From positions 1 through 33,801 of the forward strand of contig DTZW01000115.1 of assembly GCA_012961165.1 (NCBI GenBank): 33,801 nt of DNA. The letters are read 5' to 3'. The notes beneath the pieces are model-generated. The model did not search any database and was not told the origin of the DNA. It saw nothing but the letters and a program-made list of their open reading frames with translations. Shown in pieces: positions 32,767 to 33,801 of the stretch. This DNA comes from Gammaproteobacteria bacterium (GTDB lineage: Bacteria; Pseudomonadota; Gammaproteobacteria; Pseudomonadales; Azotimanducaceae). Position 1 is the first letter of the stretch; every line of letters begins with the position of its first letter. Both the position numbers and the translations under genes were made by a program.

Positions 32767-32793
32767 GGGTAGTGACCAACTACCCTTTTTTTT
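32767..32793 (+). terminator. Rho-independent terminator of aceA
   Basis: A perfect 6-bp stem GGGTAG/CTACCC with a 7-base loop is followed directly by eight T. It lies 53 bp after the aceA stop and before the next gene, so it ends the aceA transcript. Confidence 0.92.
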
Positions 32794-32821
32794 GCATGCC
32801 GTTTACTGCCACAATGGTGTC

Positions 32822-33801
32822 ATGCATGACGTACTTATCATTGGATCGGGCAGCGCAGGGGCAGTGATCGCTAGCCGCGTGTCCGAAGACCCAAACCGGA
32901 CAGTTTTGTTAGTTGAAGCCGGTCCAGATTATCCGGACCTCAGCGACACGCCCTTCGACCTGATTAACTCTCACAACAATTCCTATACCAACCACGATTG
33001 GGGGCTCAACTACGAACCCACCCGGGGACGGGAAGTCAATTTCCCCCGCGGCCGTGTTACTGGTGGCTCCAGCGCTGTGAATACCACTATTGCACTAAGG
33101 GGCATACCGGAAGATTATGACGAATGGGCCGAGCTCGGTTGCCCCGCCTGGCAATGGAAGAAAGTATTACCCGCCTTCAACAGGCTGGAACGCGACCTGG
33201 ATTACGGCACCGAGTCCTACCACGGTGACGCCGGGCCCATCTCGATTCGCCGCTACCCCAAAGAAGAACTGGAACCGCAACACCAGGCATTTCTGGATAG
33301 TGCTGATAGGCTTGGCTACAAATACTGCGCTGACGCTAACGATCCTGATGATGATGGCGCCGGTCCCCACCCGATGAATAAGCTGGGTCGCCTTCGGGTG
33401 TCGACCGCTGTGGGTTACCTTGCACCCGCTCGCATTCGCCCTAACCTGTCTATCCGCGCAAACACCACGGTGACGCGCATCCTGTTTGTTGGCCGCAAGG
33501 CAACCGGGGTTGAGGTACAAAACGCCGACGGTTCCACTGAAACGCTTAACGCGAACCTGGTTGTACTTTCAGCGGGCGCACTCATGTCACCGAAGATTCT
33601 GATGCATTCCGGCATCGGTCCGAAAACATCGCTCGAGTCATTTAATATTGACCTTGTCGGCGAGGAGCCGGGGGTCGGGCAGAACCTTTGCGATCATCCC
33701 GCCCTTAGTGTCGTATGCGAAGTAAATGACCCTTCGATAATCAATCACGACCAGCCCATCATCCAGACCATATTACGTTATACAGCCGAAGGCTCAGACA
33801 A
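32822..33801 (+). CDS. GMC-family FAD oxidoreductase, N-terminal part (runs off window)
   Basis: The frame from ATG 32822 stays open to the end of the window (326 codons), so it is missing from the ORF track. 'VLIIGSGSAGAVIASRV' (4-20) is the FAD-binding loop, 'GRVTGGSSAVNTTIALRG' matches GMC signature 1 and 'SAGALMSPKILMHSGIGP' signature 2; the catalytic C-terminus lies outside. The residues around signature 1 and the 'CPAWQWKKVLPAFNRLERD' helix are those of choline-dehydrogenase-like enzymes. It starts 29 bases after the aceA terminator, so it probably has its own promoter, which must be within or near that terminator. A weak ribosome-binding site leaves the exact start slightly uncertain. 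Confidence 0.88.
   Translation, partial: MHDVLIIGSGSAGAVIASRVSEDPNRTVLLVEAGPDYPDLSDTPFDLINSHNNSYTNHDWGLNYEPTRGREVNFPRGRVTGGSSAVNTTIALRGIPEDYDEWAELGCPAWQWKKVLPAFNRLERDLDYGTESYHGDAGPISIRRYPKEELEPQHQAFLDSADRLGYKYCADANDPDDDGAGPHPMNKLGRLRVSTAVGYLAPARIRPNLSIRANTTVTRILFVGRKATGVEVQNADGSTETLNANLVVLSAGALMSPKILMHSGIGPKTSLESFNIDLVGEEPGVGQNLCDHPALSVVCEVNDPSIINHDQPIIQTILRYTAEGSD

Overview
The window looks like chromosomal DNA of a free-living Gram-negative bacterium, most likely a (probably marine) gammaproteobacterium. This rests on gene content: a Lol-type ABC exporter next to an outer-membrane beta-barrel, a long-form isocitrate lyase, and many lipid, terpenoid or xenobiotic oxidoreductase genes of the kind common in marine Gammaproteobacteria. 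The placement is inference; no rRNA or other phylogenetic marker is present.

Layout. (1) 1-4514, plus strand: a compact envelope operon with the end of a LolA-like 'outer membrane lipoprotein-sorting protein', two FtsX/LolC-E-type permeases, a LolD-type ATPase and a beta-barrel protein. (2) 4515-9900: a scarred accessory region. It holds, on the minus strand, an acetolactate-decarboxylase-like protein fused to a CARDB domain, a lipocalin-like(?) membrane-anchored protein, a truncated metallo-beta-lactamase-fold gene and an intact haloalkane dehalogenase, plus a truncated TetR gene on the plus strand. A ~150-bp direct repeat (repeat A, at 6164 and 9225) brackets most of it; a 14-bp tandem repeat and a third short copy of repeat A are also present. 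(3) 9904-11837: a two-gene operon, a PF10118-type metal-dependent hydrolase and a multi-pass membrane protein overlapping by 4 bp. (4) 11838-18590: an alkyl-DHAP-synthase-like FAD oxidase, a double VOC protein, a membrane-protein pseudogene with several frameshifts, a Tat-lipoprotein carotenoid oxygenase and a methyltransferase whose 5' end lies in a second dispersed repeat (repeat B, ~135 bp, at 11896 and 18345). (5) 18591-22297, minus strand: small membrane proteins, MAPEG, EthD-domain protein and a Spinster-like MFS transporter. (6) 22432-30948: a PRISE-type enone reductase, VOC and rhodanese proteins, a tight MORN-repeat / LLM flavin oxidoreductase / GMC oxidoreductase operon, and a minus-strand SDR / MFS / MOSC operon. 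(7) 31120-32713: a long-form isocitrate lyase gene (aceA) broken by an apparent 2-nt deletion, a clear rho-independent terminator, and the start of a second GMC oxidoreductase that runs off the window.

How they may work together: sections 4-7 are rich in redox enzymes for hydrophobic substrates (GMC, LLM, SDR, PRISE, carotenoid oxygenase, MAPEG, VOC) together with two MFS transporters, which suggests catabolism or modification of terpenoid, steroid-like or lipid compounds; no complete pathway can be reconstructed. The number of broken genes (TetR, MBL, membrane protein, perhaps the methyltransferase, aceA) and dispersed repeats suggests recent rearrangement, although single frameshifts could be sequencing errors. 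The most unusual items are the ALDC-CARDB fusion, repeats A and B, the MORN-LLM-GMC operon and the aceA frameshift.
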